DNA of 64,000 bases. It comes from Sciscionella marina DSM 45152. GTDB lineage: Bacteria; Actinomycetota; Actinomycetes; Mycobacteriales; Pseudonocardiaceae. Shown here in pieces: positions 44,322 through 53,087 of this stretch. The notes below the pieces were generated by a model. The model did not search any database. It saw nothing but the letters and a program-made list of their open reading frames with translations, and was not told the origin of the DNA. The translations under genes were made by a program, and so were the position numbers. Position 1 is the stretch's first letter; each line of letters begins with the position of its first letter. The stretch lies in assembly GCF_000379465.1 (NCBI RefSeq), contig NZ_KB905383.1, positions 62,180 to 126,179 of the forward strand, in the 5' to 3' direction.

Positions 44322-44798
44322 ATGGCACGCAAGGACAAGACCGGTGAGGCCGAGCAGAAGCCGAGGATCACCCCGGGCAGGGCGAAGAACGCGGTCAAGG
44401 TCGTCAGGGTGCTCGCCCCGAGCGTGCTGCCCGTGGTCGCGCCGTATGCCGCGCAGGCCGTCGCCTATGCCCGCGACGGCTACGAACGATTGCGCGCGCG
44501 GCGGCTGGGGATCGCCGTCGACCAGCTCGGCGAGTACACCGGCCGGGGTGCGGCCATGCACGCCCGGATCAACGGGCTGCGCTCGGCCGTGGGGGAGCTC
44601 GCCGAGTCCGCCGAGCGCACCGAGGACGATCTGCGGTTCGCCACGCGGTCCGCGTCCACCCTGGATAAGCTCGCCACCGCCGTCCGCGCCGCCGAACGCA
44701 TGCCGACGGCTCGTCGCCGTGCCGCGCACCGGGCCGTCGCCGAAGAACTCGACATCGTCGAGGCCGGCCTGCTCGCCCGACTCGGTGTCGTTCAGTAG
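44322..44798 (+). CDS. DUF6474 family protein
   Basis: A 158-residue protein, largely helical and charged: GRAKNAVKVVRVLAPSVLPVV, PYAAQAVAYARDGYERLRAR, AMHARINGLRSAVGELAES and RAAERMPTARRRAAHRAVAEEL. A mildly hydrophobic stretch (LAPSVLPVVAPYAAQAVAYA) could associate with the membrane. It is an actinobacterial family of unknown function, divergent from the RecB-like nuclease by 54 bp. Confidence 0.82.
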   Translation: MARKDKTGEAEQKPRITPGRAKNAVKVVRVLAPSVLPVVAPYAAQAVAYARDGYERLRARRLGIAVDQLGEYTGRGAAMHARINGLRSAVGELAESAERTEDDLRFATRSASTLDKLATAVRAAERMPTARRRAAHRAVAEELDIVEAGLLARLGVVQ

Positions 44799-44855
44799 TC
44801 ACTCGAACACGGCACGCTGGTGAGCCGAGCTCGCGAGGCGAACCGAAGACACAGC

Positions 44856-44918
44856 CGTGCGTGGTTGTGTTGGTTCTAACCAACACAACCACGCACGAGC
44901 ACCTGTTTCACCAGGTCA
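44856..44918. repeat. Palindromic repeat R8 (DUF6474/lyase convergent)
   Basis: CGTGCGTGGTTGTGTTGG pairs with CCAACACAACCACGCACG around TTCTAA. The right arm runs on through AGCACCTGTTTCACCAGGTCA; the last TCA is the stop of the minus-strand lyase gene. Confidence 0.9.
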
Positions 44919-45779
44919 GGATGCTATTGCCGCGTGCATGGCGAGGATCCGCTGCGCGGCTTCCACGTGCAGGTTCTCGATCATCCTGCCGTCCACGGTG
45001 ACCACGCCCTTGCCTTCGGCCTTGGCCTGATCGAAGGCGTCGATGATCCGGCGGGAGCGCTCGACCTCGGCCTCGCCGGGCGCGAACACCCGGTTGCACG
45101 GTTCGAGCTGTTTGGGGTGGATGAGGGTCTTGCCGTCGAAGCCGAACTCGCGGCCCTGAACGCATTCGGCCTCGAAACCCGCGAGGTCGGCGACGTCGTT
45201 GAACACCCCGTCGAGGATGACCTTCCCTGCGGCGCGCGCACCGAGCAGCGCGAGGGACAAACCGGTCAGCAGGGGAGCGCGACCGGGGACGTGTTCCGCG
45301 TGCAGTTCGTTGGCCAGGTCATTGGTCCCCATGACCAGTACGGTCAACCGGTCACTGGCCGCGGCGATCCGTTCGGCGTCCAGCATGGCCTTCGGAGTCT
45401 CGACCATGGCCCAGATCGCGGTGTGCCCCGGCGCGTCGGCCGATTCGAGTGCGCGCTCGATCGCGTGCACCTCCTCGGCGGAACCGACCTTGGGGACCAG
45501 CACGGCATCCGGACCGGCGGCCGCCGCCGCGCGCAGGTCCTCGGCATGCCACTCGGTGTCGGCGCCGTTGACCCGGATGGCGATCTCGCGGCGCCCGTAT
45601 TCGCTGGAGGCCGCGGCCGCGCACACCTGGGTGCGTGCCTGTTCCTTGGCCTCCGGGCTCACCGCGTCCTCGAGGTCGAGGATCAGCGCGTCCGCGTCGA
45701 GGCCCTTGGCCTTCTCCAGGGCGCGCTCGTTCGCCCCGGGCATGTACAGCACCGAACGGCGCGGACGGTACTCACTCAT
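44916..45779 (-). CDS. HpcH/HpaI family CoA-ester lyase (CitE/malyl-CoA lyase-like)
   Basis: A 287-residue TIM-barrel lyase. It has [40 protein letters not shown], the CoA/Mg-site [37 protein letters not shown] and [15 protein letters not shown], then the C-terminal [21 protein letters not shown]. The family cleaves citryl- or malyl-CoA-type substrates. It overlaps the longer paralogue by eight bases, so the two are probably co-transcribed and act on related CoA esters, possibly with the SDR downstream of them in the pathway. Confidence 0.88.
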   Translation of the reverse strand: MSEYRPRRSVLYMPGANERALEKAKGLDADALILDLEDAVSPEAKEQARTQVCAAAASSEYGRREIAIRVNGADTEWHAEDLRAAAAAGPDAVLVPKVGSAEEVHAIERALESADAPGHTAIWAMVETPKAMLDAERIAAASDRLTVLVMGTNDLANELHAEHVPGRAPLLTGLSLALLGARAAGKVILDGVFNDVADLAGFEAECVQGREFGFDGKTLIHPKQLEPCNRVFAPGEAEVERSRRIIDAFDQAKAEGKGVVTVDGRMIENLHVEAAQRILAMHAAIAS

Positions 45780-46824
45780 TGCCGTACTCCTTGGCCAGTT
45801 CGGGATCGCGCGCGGCGAGCTGGTCCGCGAGTTCGGCGACCACGCGGCACTGCTTGACCGAGGCGTCGTCCTGCATCTTCCCGTCGATCATCACCGCGCC
45901 GGTGCCGTCGCCCATCTCCGCGATGACCCGCTTGGCCCAGCGCACATCCTCGGGAGCGGGGGAGAACACCTTGCGCGCGATCTCGATCTGCACCGGGTGC
46001 AGGCTCCACGCGCCGACGCAGCCGAGCAGGAAGGCGTTGCGGAACTGGTCCTCGCAGGCGACGGTGTCCTGGATGTCGCCGAACGGTCCGTAGTAGGGCA
46101 GGATCCCGTGCATCACGCAGGCGTCCACCATGCGCGCCACGGTGTAGTGCCACAGGTCCTGCTGGTAGGTGGTGCGCCCCTCGGACAGGTCCTCGCCGAC
46201 CGGATCGGTGCGCACGAGGTATCCGGGGTGCCCGCCGCCGACCCGGGTGGTCTTCATCCGGCGAGACGCGGCCAGGTCGGCCGGTCCGAGCGAGATGCCC
46301 TGCATGCGCGGTGAGGCACCGGCGATCTCCTCGACGTTGGCCATGCCGGACGCGGTCTCCAGGATGGCGTGCACCAGGATCGGACGGCTCAGCCCGGCAC
46401 GTGCCTCGAGCTGGGCGAGCAACCGGTCCACGTAGTGGATGTCCTGCGCACCCTCGACCTTGGGCACCATGATCACGTCGAGCTTGTCGCCGATCTCGGT
46501 GACCAGCGTGGTGAGGTCGTCCAACACCCACGGCGAGTCCAGTGAATTCACCCGCGTCCACAATTGCGTGGCGCCGAATTCGCTTTCCTTGCCCACCCGG
46601 ACGAGGCCGGCCCGCGCCGCCTCTTTGTTGTCCGCGCGCACGGCGTCCTCGAGGTTGCCGAGCAGTACGTCGACCTTCTTCGCGATGTCCGGGGCCTTGG
46701 CCACCATTTTTTCATTCGACGGATCGAAGAAGTGAATCATTCGCGAAGGCGTGAAGGGGATTTCGCGCACGGGCGGCGGCGCGCCGACGGCGAGCGGGGC
46801 GAAAAAGTCCTTTGCTGAGCGCAT
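45772..46824 (-). CDS. HpcH/HpaI family aldolase, L-malyl-CoA/beta-methylmalyl-CoA lyase-like
   Basis: A 350-residue paralogue of the preceding lyase. It contains [72 protein letters not shown] and [20 protein letters not shown], then [20 protein letters not shown]. These are the metal- and CoA-binding motifs of L-malyl-CoA/beta-methylmalyl-CoA lyases. Possible substrates are intermediates of C1/C2 or propionate metabolism; sequence alone does not decide. Confidence 0.88.
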   Translation of the reverse strand: MRSAKDFFAPLAVGAPPPVREIPFTPSRMIHFFDPSNEKMVAKAPDIAKKVDVLLGNLEDAVRADNKEAARAGLVRVGKESEFGATQLWTRVNSLDSPWVLDDLTTLVTEIGDKLDVIMVPKVEGAQDIHYVDRLLAQLEARAGLSRPILVHAILETASGMANVEEIAGASPRMQGISLGPADLAASRRMKTTRVGGGHPGYLVRTDPVGEDLSEGRTTYQQDLWHYTVARMVDACVMHGILPYYGPFGDIQDTVACEDQFRNAFLLGCVGAWSLHPVQIEIARKVFSPAPEDVRWAKRVIAEMGDGTGAVMIDGKMQDDASVKQCRVVAELADQLAARDPELAKEYGNE

Positions 46825-46864
46825 CCGATGAGCCTCCGTTGTGCCTGGTGTACCGAACGGTAAC

Positions 46865-47596
46865 CTAACGCGTCTGCTCGGTTGGCCGAATCATGATTTC
46901 GTTCACGGCGGCGTGCCGCCCTCGGGTGACCATGTACTCGACCGCATCGGCGATGTCTTCGGCGCGCAGCCACTCGTGTTCCTCGGCGCCAGGCGGCCAG
47001 CTGTTCGCGGTCATCTCGGTGGCCACGAGCCCGGGCTCGACGATTCCGACGCGCACATAGTTCGCGGTGACCTGCTGGCGCAGTCCTTCGGCGAACGCGT
47101 TCACGGCGAACTTCGTCGCGGAGTACACGGGGTTGTGCGGGCGGGCCACGCGCCCGGCCACCGAGCTGATCAGCACGAGATCGGCGACCTCGCGCGGCCC
47201 GTCCGCCGCGGCGTGCAGATAGGGCAGCGCGGGATGCACGCAGTTCAGCGTTCCGGTGACGTTCACCGAGACCATGTCCTGCCAGGCGCGCAGATCCTGC
47301 TCGGGGCTCACGGATCCGGCCGCGGTGACGAGCACGTCGATGCGCCCGTGTTCGGCCCCGATCCGTTCGATCGCGGTGCTGACGGACTCCGGATCGGTGA
47401 CGTCCACCGTGATCGGGAACCCGGTGGCGCCGCGGTTGCCGATCTCCTCCGCGAGCTCGGTCAGTTTCTCCGCGCGCCTGCCGAGCAGGGCGATCCGTGC
47501 CTCGGATGCGGCGAAGCGGAGCGCGGTCGCCGCACCGATGCCGCTCGACGCACCGCTGATCACGACGACGGCCTCGCTGAGTCGGTCCTGTGCCAC
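46865..47596 (-). CDS. Short-chain dehydrogenase/reductase
   Basis: A 243-residue classical [24 protein letters not shown] (NADP site), [11 protein letters not shown] (NAG-like), [22 protein letters not shown] (catalytic Ser, Tyr, Lys). It is encoded upstream of the lyase pair on the same strand, 40 bp apart, so it could belong to the same transcript. The substrate is unknown. Confidence 0.87.
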   Translation of the reverse strand: MAQDRLSEAVVVISGASSGIGAATALRFAASEARIALLGRRAEKLTELAEEIGNRGATGFPITVDVTDPESVSTAIERIGAEHGRIDVLVTAAGSVSPEQDLRAWQDMVSVNVTGTLNCVHPALPYLHAAADGPREVADLVLISSVAGRVARPHNPVYSATKFAVNAFAEGLRQQVTANYVRVGIVEPGLVATEMTANSWPPGAEEHEWLRAEDIADAVEYMVTRGRHAAVNEIMIRPTEQTR

Positions 47597-47827
47597 GGAT
47601 CCGAGTGTCCCACCATCGAGAAGAGATCGAGGTCACGGCGTGATCCGCTGGGCGGCAGTATCCCCCAAACGGCCGAATAGCCGGGCAGAACCCGCTCGAC
47701 CGCTCATCGACCGGTTATCGCTCACCTTGGTCCGTCAGCCGCATGCGGGCGTCCGGGGCGGTGGCAGCCGCCTCGAGTGCTGGTACTTCATTAGGGGCAA
47801 CGGGTTCTATGGGCAGGAGGAACAGCA

Positions 47828-48448
47828 GTGACGAGCGGCACCGAGGGGCATGCGGTCATCCATCGTGAGGCCGAGCTGTCCTCCGCAAGGACGCTTGCTC
47901 CGGTCGAACTGCCCGCACCCGCGGAGTATCTGGCCGAAGGCGCGGCGCGCAGGCTCGGCTGGCACGGCAAGCCGGTCGGCCAGATGAGCATCTTCGGGCG
48001 CAAGGTCATCGTCTTCGCTCAGCTGCGGACCGAGGCGCACGCCGAGCGGATCTGCATCGGCGCCCCGCCGGTCACCGATCGCACCGAGGTCGCCACCTGG
48101 GTCTGGCCCGAGATCGCGCCGAAGGCACCGCCGGTCGCCGTGGACATCGTCGGAGTGCTCGCGGTCGCGCGGCACTGGCGCACCGCCCTCGCCTGCGCGG
48201 GCCCGTTCGCGAAGTACTGCGATACCGGGATCGTGCTGCCCTGGTCGGCCGCGATGACCGGGGACTACCTGTACCGCTGCCTTCCGCGCGCGAACTCCCA
48301 TGGCGTCGCGGTGCTCACCGGCGACCCGGACGGCAAGGTCAGCCTCGACCAGGCCGGTTCGCAGGCCCCGCTCGTGCACGAGTGGGACACCGTCGAGCGC
48401 TGGCTGAACGAGAAGGTCTACGAGCGCATCCTCGCATGCGAGTTGTGA
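47828..48448 (+). CDS. Hypothetical protein
   Basis: A 206-residue soluble protein I cannot place in a known family. Distinct stretches are PAEYLAEGAARRLGWHGKPV, MSIFGRKVIVFAQLRTEAHA, ACAGPFAKYCDTGIVLPWSA and LVHEWDTVERWLNEKVYERI. There is no signal peptide or membrane helix. AGGAGG lies seven bases before the GTG start. It overlaps the next gene by 13 bases, indicating an operon with the NAD(P)-binding protein. Confidence 0.75.
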   Translation: MTSGTEGHAVIHREAELSSARTLAPVELPAPAEYLAEGAARRLGWHGKPVGQMSIFGRKVIVFAQLRTEAHAERICIGAPPVTDRTEVATWVWPEIAPKAPPVAVDIVGVLAVARHWRTALACAGPFAKYCDTGIVLPWSAAMTGDYLYRCLPRANSHGVAVLTGDPDGKVSLDQAGSQAPLVHEWDTVERWLNEKVYERILACEL

Positions 48449-49101
48449 TCGCGGGCGGTCACGGAAAGATCGCCAAACTCCTGCTTTCCCGGCTCGCCGA
48501 ACACGGCGTGGAGTGCCTCGGCCTCGTCCGGAATCCCGAACACACCGCGGAACTGCGTGCGCTCGGCGCGGAATCGGCCGTGCTGGACCTGGAGACGGCC
48601 CCACTCGCCACGGTGGCCGAGATCGCCGAAGGGGCGGACGCGCTCGTGTTCGCCGCCGGTGCGGGGCCGGGAAGCGGTGCGGCGCGCAAGGACACCGTCG
48701 ACCGCGCCGCGGCCGTGCTGTTCGCCGAGGCCGCGCAGACCGCGGGAGTCCTGAGGTTCGTGCAGCTTTCCGCGATGGGACTGGACCGGGCCTATCAACC
48801 GGGTGTGGACGACGTGTTCTCCGCCTACCTGCGCGCGAAAGAGGCCGCCGAGCGGGATCTGCGGGAGCGGGACGGTCTCGAGTGGACGATCCTGCGGCCG
48901 GGGCGGCTCACCGACGAACCCGCGACGGGTTCGGTGGAGCTCGCCGAACCGGGGGTCCTGGAGACCGGCTCGGGTTCGGTTTCCCGCGCGGATGTCGCCC
49001 TCGTGCTCGCCGCGCTGCTGGAATCCGGCTCGGCGGCCGGTAAAACCGTCGAATTGCTCGCCGGGAACACCCCGGTGGACGAAGCGGTCGCCGCACTCTG
49101 A
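48436..49101 (+). CDS. NAD(P)-binding (SDR/NmrA-like) protein
   Basis: A 221-residue atypical SDR: RVVIAGGHGKIAKLLLSRLA (Rossmann GxxGxxA), AVLDLETAPLATVAEIAEGA, ALVFAAGAGPGSGAARKDTV and WTILRPGRLTDEPATGSVEL. It lacks a YxxxK pair in the canonical place, like NmrA/YwnB-type sugar-epimerase-like regulators or reductases. It overlaps the upstream hypothetical gene. Confidence 0.85.
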   Translation: MRVVIAGGHGKIAKLLLSRLAEHGVECLGLVRNPEHTAELRALGAESAVLDLETAPLATVAEIAEGADALVFAAGAGPGSGAARKDTVDRAAAVLFAEAAQTAGVLRFVQLSAMGLDRAYQPGVDDVFSAYLRAKEAAERDLRERDGLEWTILRPGRLTDEPATGSVELAEPGVLETGSGSVSRADVALVLAALLESGSAAGKTVELLAGNTPVDEAVAAL

Positions 49102-49172
49102 TCCGGACCGTCCACAGTGGATTCCGGGAATTCTTGCGCGCACCGCGATGGAAGACGAAATATCCTCGCGTT

Positions 49173-49826
49173 ATGACGGGTTCGTTGTTCGAAATGGGTC
49201 CGCGGGAAATCGCCGAAGGCGCGGTCCATGTGCCCGGTTGGCTTTCCACGGAACATCAGCGCGAAATCGTGATCGCCTGCCGGGAATGGGCGCGCGGTCC
49301 GGTTCCGATGCGCGCCGCCCGGTTGCCGAGCGGACACCGGATGTCGGTGCGCACCGTCTGCCTCGGCTGGCACTGGCGCCCGTACGCGTACAGCAGGACC
49401 GCCGAGGATGTGGGCGGGGCGCGGGTGGCGGAGTTCCCGGACTGGCTCGGCGCGCTGGGCAGATCCGCGCTCGCCGATGCCTACGGCACCCCGGCCGGGG
49501 ACTACCGTCCGGACACCGCACTGATCAACTTCTACGACGAGCACGCCAAGATGGGCATGCACCAGGATCGCGATGAGGTCTCCCACGAACCGGTCGTCTC
49601 GTTGAGCATCGGGGACACCTGCTTGTTCCGATTCGGTAACACCGAGAACCGCGGCAAGCCCTACACCGATATCGAGCTCGCCTCCGGGGACCTGTTCGTG
49701 TTCGGCGGCCCCTCGCGGCTGGCGTTCCACGGGGTGCCGAGTGTCCGGCCCGGAACCGCCGACCCGGCGACCGGTCTCACCCACGGTCGCATCAACATCA
49801 CCCTCCGTGTCACGGGCTTCTCGTGA
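49173..49826 (+). CDS. alkB: AlkB-type 2-oxoglutarate/Fe(II) DNA dealkylation dioxygenase
   Basis: A 217-residue dioxygenase that reverses N-alkyl lesions in DNA. The Fe ligands are in MGMHQDRDEVSHEPVVSLSI (H-x-D) and SRLAFHGVPSVRPG (His). The 2-oxoglutarate-binding RINITLRV is near the C-terminus. Another AlkB hallmark is PDTALINFYDEHAKMG. ATG 49173 is a moderate start; upstream codons are possible. It converges on the XRE gene and is followed by repeat R9. Confidence 0.92.
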   Translation: MTGSLFEMGPREIAEGAVHVPGWLSTEHQREIVIACREWARGPVPMRAARLPSGHRMSVRTVCLGWHWRPYAYSRTAEDVGGARVAEFPDWLGALGRSALADAYGTPAGDYRPDTALINFYDEHAKMGMHQDRDEVSHEPVVSLSIGDTCLFRFGNTENRGKPYTDIELASGDLFVFGGPSRLAFHGVPSVRPGTADPATGLTHGRINITLRVTGFS

Positions 49827-49863
49827 GGCCAGTGCTGATGGCACTCGCTCCCACTCGCTCGTC

Positions 49864-49925
49864 GTGCGCGCGTGTGTCGGTTAGAACCAACACAAGTGCG
49901 CACAAGCACCCGTTTGCGCAGTTCA
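49864..49925. repeat. Palindromic repeat R9 (AlkB 3' side)
   Basis: The arms GTGCGCGCGTGTGTCGG and CCAACACAAGTGCGCAC surround TTAGAA. It is the least perfect of the clear copies (one G-T pair, two mismatches), and its outer stem GTGCGC differs from the consensus in both arms. The right side runs on through AAGCACCCGTTTGCGCAGTTCA. Confidence 0.75.
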
Positions 49926-50005
49926 CAGTGCCTGCACTGAAAGCGTGACGGCGCGCTGCGGTGAGCGGTCGGATCCGCGCGGCGTGCTGCGGTGAATGAC
50001 CCGGT

Positions 50006-51397
50006 TCAGGCCGCGAAGAACTTGGCGATGCGCTCGTAGAGATCGCGCGCGTCCTCGGAGACCGCGGAGCACTTCTGCGCCTCGTTCTGCAGCGGTCGCA
50101 GGCGGTCCTTGACCCGGCCGGACTTGATCGGGCTCGCGGCCTCGATGGCGCTGCGCCCGATCTTGGTGCCGTACTCGATGTTGCCGTCGATGAGGTGATC
50201 GGTGGCCAGCATGGACAGCATGAAGGTGCGGGAGCGGGCCATCGACTCGTCGTACTCGGTCAGGCAGCGCTCGAGCGCGGGGATGGCGTACTTGGTGTGC
50301 TCGCGGTGGTACTGGGCGAGGACCGAGTGCACGGTCCCGGTCATCGCGTACACATCGGTCTGGTTGAAGAACTTCACCCAGGACTCGGGGTCGCTCTTGT
50401 CGGCTCGTTCGTACTCGTCCCTGGTCCGGCCGAGCGAGCGGATCGCCTGCTGGGGCATGTCGAGCTGGGCGTATGCCCATGCCTCGTTGGCGCACAGCAC
50501 CGCGACGGCGAGCTCGGAACCGGATTCCTGTGCGGCGAGCTGGCCGAGCTGGAAGAGCTTGAGCGCGTCGTTCGAGGCGTCCTCGTGCAGGTAGACCCGG
50601 CCCATCCGGTAGAGGATGTTCGCCACCAGCGGGTGCGCCTTCGCTTCACGGGCCAGTTCGAGTGCCCGGCCGAAGTGGCTGCGCGCGCTGGAGCGCTTCC
50701 CGGTGTCGAACGAGGTCCATCCGGCGAGGTTGTGCAGGTCGGCGAGGGCGACGAACAACCGGTCCCGCACCACCTCGGCGGCGCTGGAGCTGAGCATCTG
50801 CTGGCCCCAGGACAGCTGGGCGACCACGGCGTCCCGGCAGAACCCGCCGCCGTACTGATAGTCGAGCGCGCGCAGTGCCCTCGTCGCCGCTTCGAGCTGG
50901 CGGACGTCGGTCATGCCGATCGCGTTGGGCGCCGGGGTGCGTTCGGTGCGGGCGACGAGGTCGGGATCGGAGCTGATGGTCGCCGCGCCCATGGTCACGG
51001 CCGCCGCGTGGGCCAGGAAGCGGCGCCGCTTGACGTTCTCGTCCTCTTCCGGCTGCGGATCCTTCTCCGCGGTGGCGACGGCGACCTCGGTCTGCTCGTC
51101 GTAGGCGAGTCCCATGGAACCGCGCGGGATTCCGAGCCCGTCGGCGATTCTGGCGAGTACGTCGTAGGCCATGACCTGGCGGCCCTTGAGGATCTCGGAC
51201 ACCTCGGACTGGGACTGCCCGGTCTGCGCCGCGATCTGGCGCTGCGAGATGCCCTCGCGGCGCAGCAGGCGGTAGACATTGCTGACGTCCCTGGCAGCGA
51301 GCGCTTCACGCATCTCCTGCCCATCCCACAGCGTCGCGGGGATGTCGGATCCCCGCGAGGTACCCCCTGGCAAACCGTGCATTTCGATCCGCCTCAC
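50006..51397 (-). CDS. XRE family regulator with TPR-like C-terminal region
   Basis: A 463-residue regulator. The helix-turn-helix is at about residues 40-100 (VYRLLRREGISQRQIAAQTG, QSQSEVSEILKGRQVMAYDV, LARIADGLGIPRGSMGLAYD). A linker with RRRFLAHAAAVTMGAATI (resembling an internal Tat/hydrophobic motif) leads to helical TPR-like repeats (LELAREAKAHPLVANILYRM, KLFQLGQLAAQESGSELAVA and others). Such proteins are common in Streptomyces and Pseudonocardiales, often with a small Zn-ribbon protein beside them, as here at 51763. The target is unknown. Confidence 0.88.
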   Translation of the reverse strand: MRRIEMHGLPGGTSRGSDIPATLWDGQEMREALAARDVSNVYRLLRREGISQRQIAAQTGQSQSEVSEILKGRQVMAYDVLARIADGLGIPRGSMGLAYDEQTEVAVATAEKDPQPEEDENVKRRRFLAHAAAVTMGAATISSDPDLVARTERTPAPNAIGMTDVRQLEAATRALRALDYQYGGGFCRDAVVAQLSWGQQMLSSSAAEVVRDRLFVALADLHNLAGWTSFDTGKRSSARSHFGRALELAREAKAHPLVANILYRMGRVYLHEDASNDALKLFQLGQLAAQESGSELAVAVLCANEAWAYAQLDMPQQAIRSLGRTRDEYERADKSDPESWVKFFNQTDVYAMTGTVHSVLAQYHREHTKYAIPALERCLTEYDESMARSRTFMLSMLATDHLIDGNIEYGTKIGRSAIEAASPIKSGRVKDRLRPLQNEAQKCSAVSEDARDLYERIAKFFAA

Positions 51398-51762
51398 CGT
51401 TCGACTCAGCGCTTGTCAAGCAGTGTAAGCAAAGTACGCCGTTCGGGAAACGCTTGACACGACCGCTGATCTGCCCGGCCGAACTCCCGCCTACCGCTCA
51501 CCGGTCCTGGCGGGCCGATGGGCGCTACTGCTTTCCACTTTCTATCTGCAACTCGCATTCTAGTTCTCACAGCGGCAAGCCGGACAGAGCGCGGGCCGAA
51601 AGAGGCGGAAAGGGTGACAAAACATGGCGTTTTGGTCTCGACTCGGTCGTGATCGCGTCACCCCAGCGCAACGGTCCTGCTCCGAATGGCATGCTACTGA
51701 CCGGTACGTAAGTAGCGGGTCCGGAAACGGCCGCCGGTTGGAAAGGTCACGGTGAACGGTTC
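51398..51762. promoter_or_regulatory. Divergent promoter region, XRE regulator / small Zn-ribbon gene
   Basis: A 365-bp gene-free gap. Near the XRE start are two related motifs, CGCTTGTCAAGC (51412-51423) and CGCTTGACAC (51451-51460), which could be operator sites or hold -35 elements (TTGACA at 51454). The short reading frame 51454-51711 has no protein-like features. Nothing else is evident. Confidence 0.5.
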
Positions 51763-52146
51763 GTGGACGAGATCCTCGAGCAGGTCCTGCGCAATGCCGT
51801 GTGGGAACGGCTGGACATGCTCACCGAACTTGCAGATGCCGAGGAGCAGGACCTGGTCACGGTCGCCCGCTCCGAACTGCCAAAGCTGACCGAGGACTGG
51901 CGTGAGCTGCTCGCCATGCACGAGCCGGACACCCAGGGCAATTGCCCCGAGTGCTCGAGCAGGTGGCGGCAGCAGCGCTCACCGTGCCCGATCTGGCGTG
52001 CCGCGTACGACCACCTCGTCGGTGGGGCGCTCTCGGCGCGGCCACCTAAACCGTCGATGTCCCGCAGGCGCGCGGAGTCGACGGAGATCGCCGCCGAACG
52101 ACAGGCGGCAGTCGGTATGCGCGCGACGGCTGGAGCCGCGTACTGA
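51763..52146 (+). CDS. Small Zn-ribbon protein beside the XRE regulator
   Basis: A 127-residue protein: DEILEQVLRNAVWERLDMLT, then VARSELPKLTEDWRELLAMH, a CxxC...C knuckle (NCPECSSRWRQQRSPCPIWR), and a disordered basic C-terminus. Proteins of this kind accompany XRE/TPR regulators in Pseudonocardiales and may be their partner. GTG 51763 is the first start in frame; its ribosome site is weak. Confidence 0.75.
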   Translation: MDEILEQVLRNAVWERLDMLTELADAEEQDLVTVARSELPKLTEDWRELLAMHEPDTQGNCPECSSRWRQQRSPCPIWRAAYDHLVGGALSARPPKPSMSRRRAESTEIAAERQAAVGMRATAGAAY

Positions 52147-52216
52147 CCCCACGAACCCCGCGGGCCGGTGCCGCTGCGCACCCCTCCCCCGACCGGTATC
52201 GGTCCGCGGCCCCAAC

Positions 52217-52252
52217 ATGGTGGCGCCGGCTCGCACCAGCCGGCGCCACCAT
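52217..52252 (+). terminator. Terminator after the Zn-ribbon gene
   Basis: ATGGTGGCGCCGGCT pairs perfectly with AGCCGGCGCCACCAT over loop CGCACC, then TTCT. It is a strong hairpin with a short T-run, 70 bp beyond the stop. It is unrelated to repeats R1-R11. Confidence 0.75.
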
Positions 52253-52430
52253 TTCTATGCGCTACGAGTCTCCAAGTCTGTTTGTCGACATGATCATCGG
52301 CGCAGGGTGACCGGCTCATGCGATTGTCGTAGCGAGTGGCGGCATTGGGCGGGATAGCGGCGATCGGTTGGGTATGGTGCGTTGCTCGAACAACTTTTAC
52401 AGTTGGTAGAAGGGAAGCGAAGGCAACGAC

Positions 52431-53087
52431 GTGAACCAATTCTTCGAGTTCGTCGGACAGCGCTGGGGCTCCCTGCTTTTCGACCTCTACCAGCACGGCA
52501 GCCTTGTCCTGCAGTGCACCGTGCTCGCGGTCGTCATCGGTGTCGGTATCGGTATCGCGGTCTATTCGAGTCCCGGGGGCTCAGCGATCGCGACCGCGTT
52601 GACGAGCGCGATCCTGACGATTCCGTCCTTCGCGCTGTTCGGCCTGTTCATTCCGGTGCTCGGCCTCGGGGTGCAGCCTGCGGTGATCACGCTCACCCTC
52701 TATGCGCTGCTGCCCATCGTGCGCAACACGATCGTCGGGCTGGCGAACATCGATCCGGCCGTCACCGGGGCGGCGCGCGGGATCGGCATGCATCGGCTCG
52801 GTGTGCTCACCAGGATCGAGCTCCGCCTGGCCTGGCCGTCGATCCTGGCGGGCACCAGGGTTTCGGTGCAGATGCTGATGGGGATCGCGGCCATCGCGGC
52901 GTTCGCCAAGGGGCCGGGGCTCGGCGGTTCGATCTTCTCCGGGCTCGCCGCGATCGGCAGCAAGACCGCGGTGGACCGGGCGTTGGCGGGCACGATCGGC
53001 ATCGTGGTGCTCGCGCTCGTCGTGGACGGGCTGCTCGTGCTGCTCGGCAGGTTCACCACCTCGCCGGGGGTGCGCGCCCGGGCATGA
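52431..53087 (+). CDS. Betaine/choline ABC transporter permease (OpuCB-like)
   Basis: A 218-residue permease with five or six membrane segments (LVLQCTVLAVVIGVGIGIAV, AILTIPSFALFGLFIPVLGL, PAVITLTLYALLPIVRNTIV). The EAA-like loop is VTGAARGIGMHRLGVLTRIELRLAWPSILAG. ProW/OpuC family. GTG start; the TGA overlaps the BCCT start ATGA. First gene of the six-gene osmolyte cluster. A second permease is at 55866. Confidence 0.9.
   Translation: MNQFFEFVGQRWGSLLFDLYQHGSLVLQCTVLAVVIGVGIGIAVYSSPGGSAIATALTSAILTIPSFALFGLFIPVLGLGVQPAVITLTLYALLPIVRNTIVGLANIDPAVTGAARGIGMHRLGVLTRIELRLAWPSILAGTRVSVQMLMGIAAIAAFAKGPGLGGSIFSGLAAIGSKTAVDRALAGTIGIVVLALVVDGLLVLLGRFTTSPGVRARA

Noticed and set aside
51454-51711. An 85-codon frame between the XRE regulator and the Zn-ribbon gene
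   Set aside because: It has no ribosome site and a Ser/Pro/Arg/Gly composition; the interval is better explained as a divergent promoter region.
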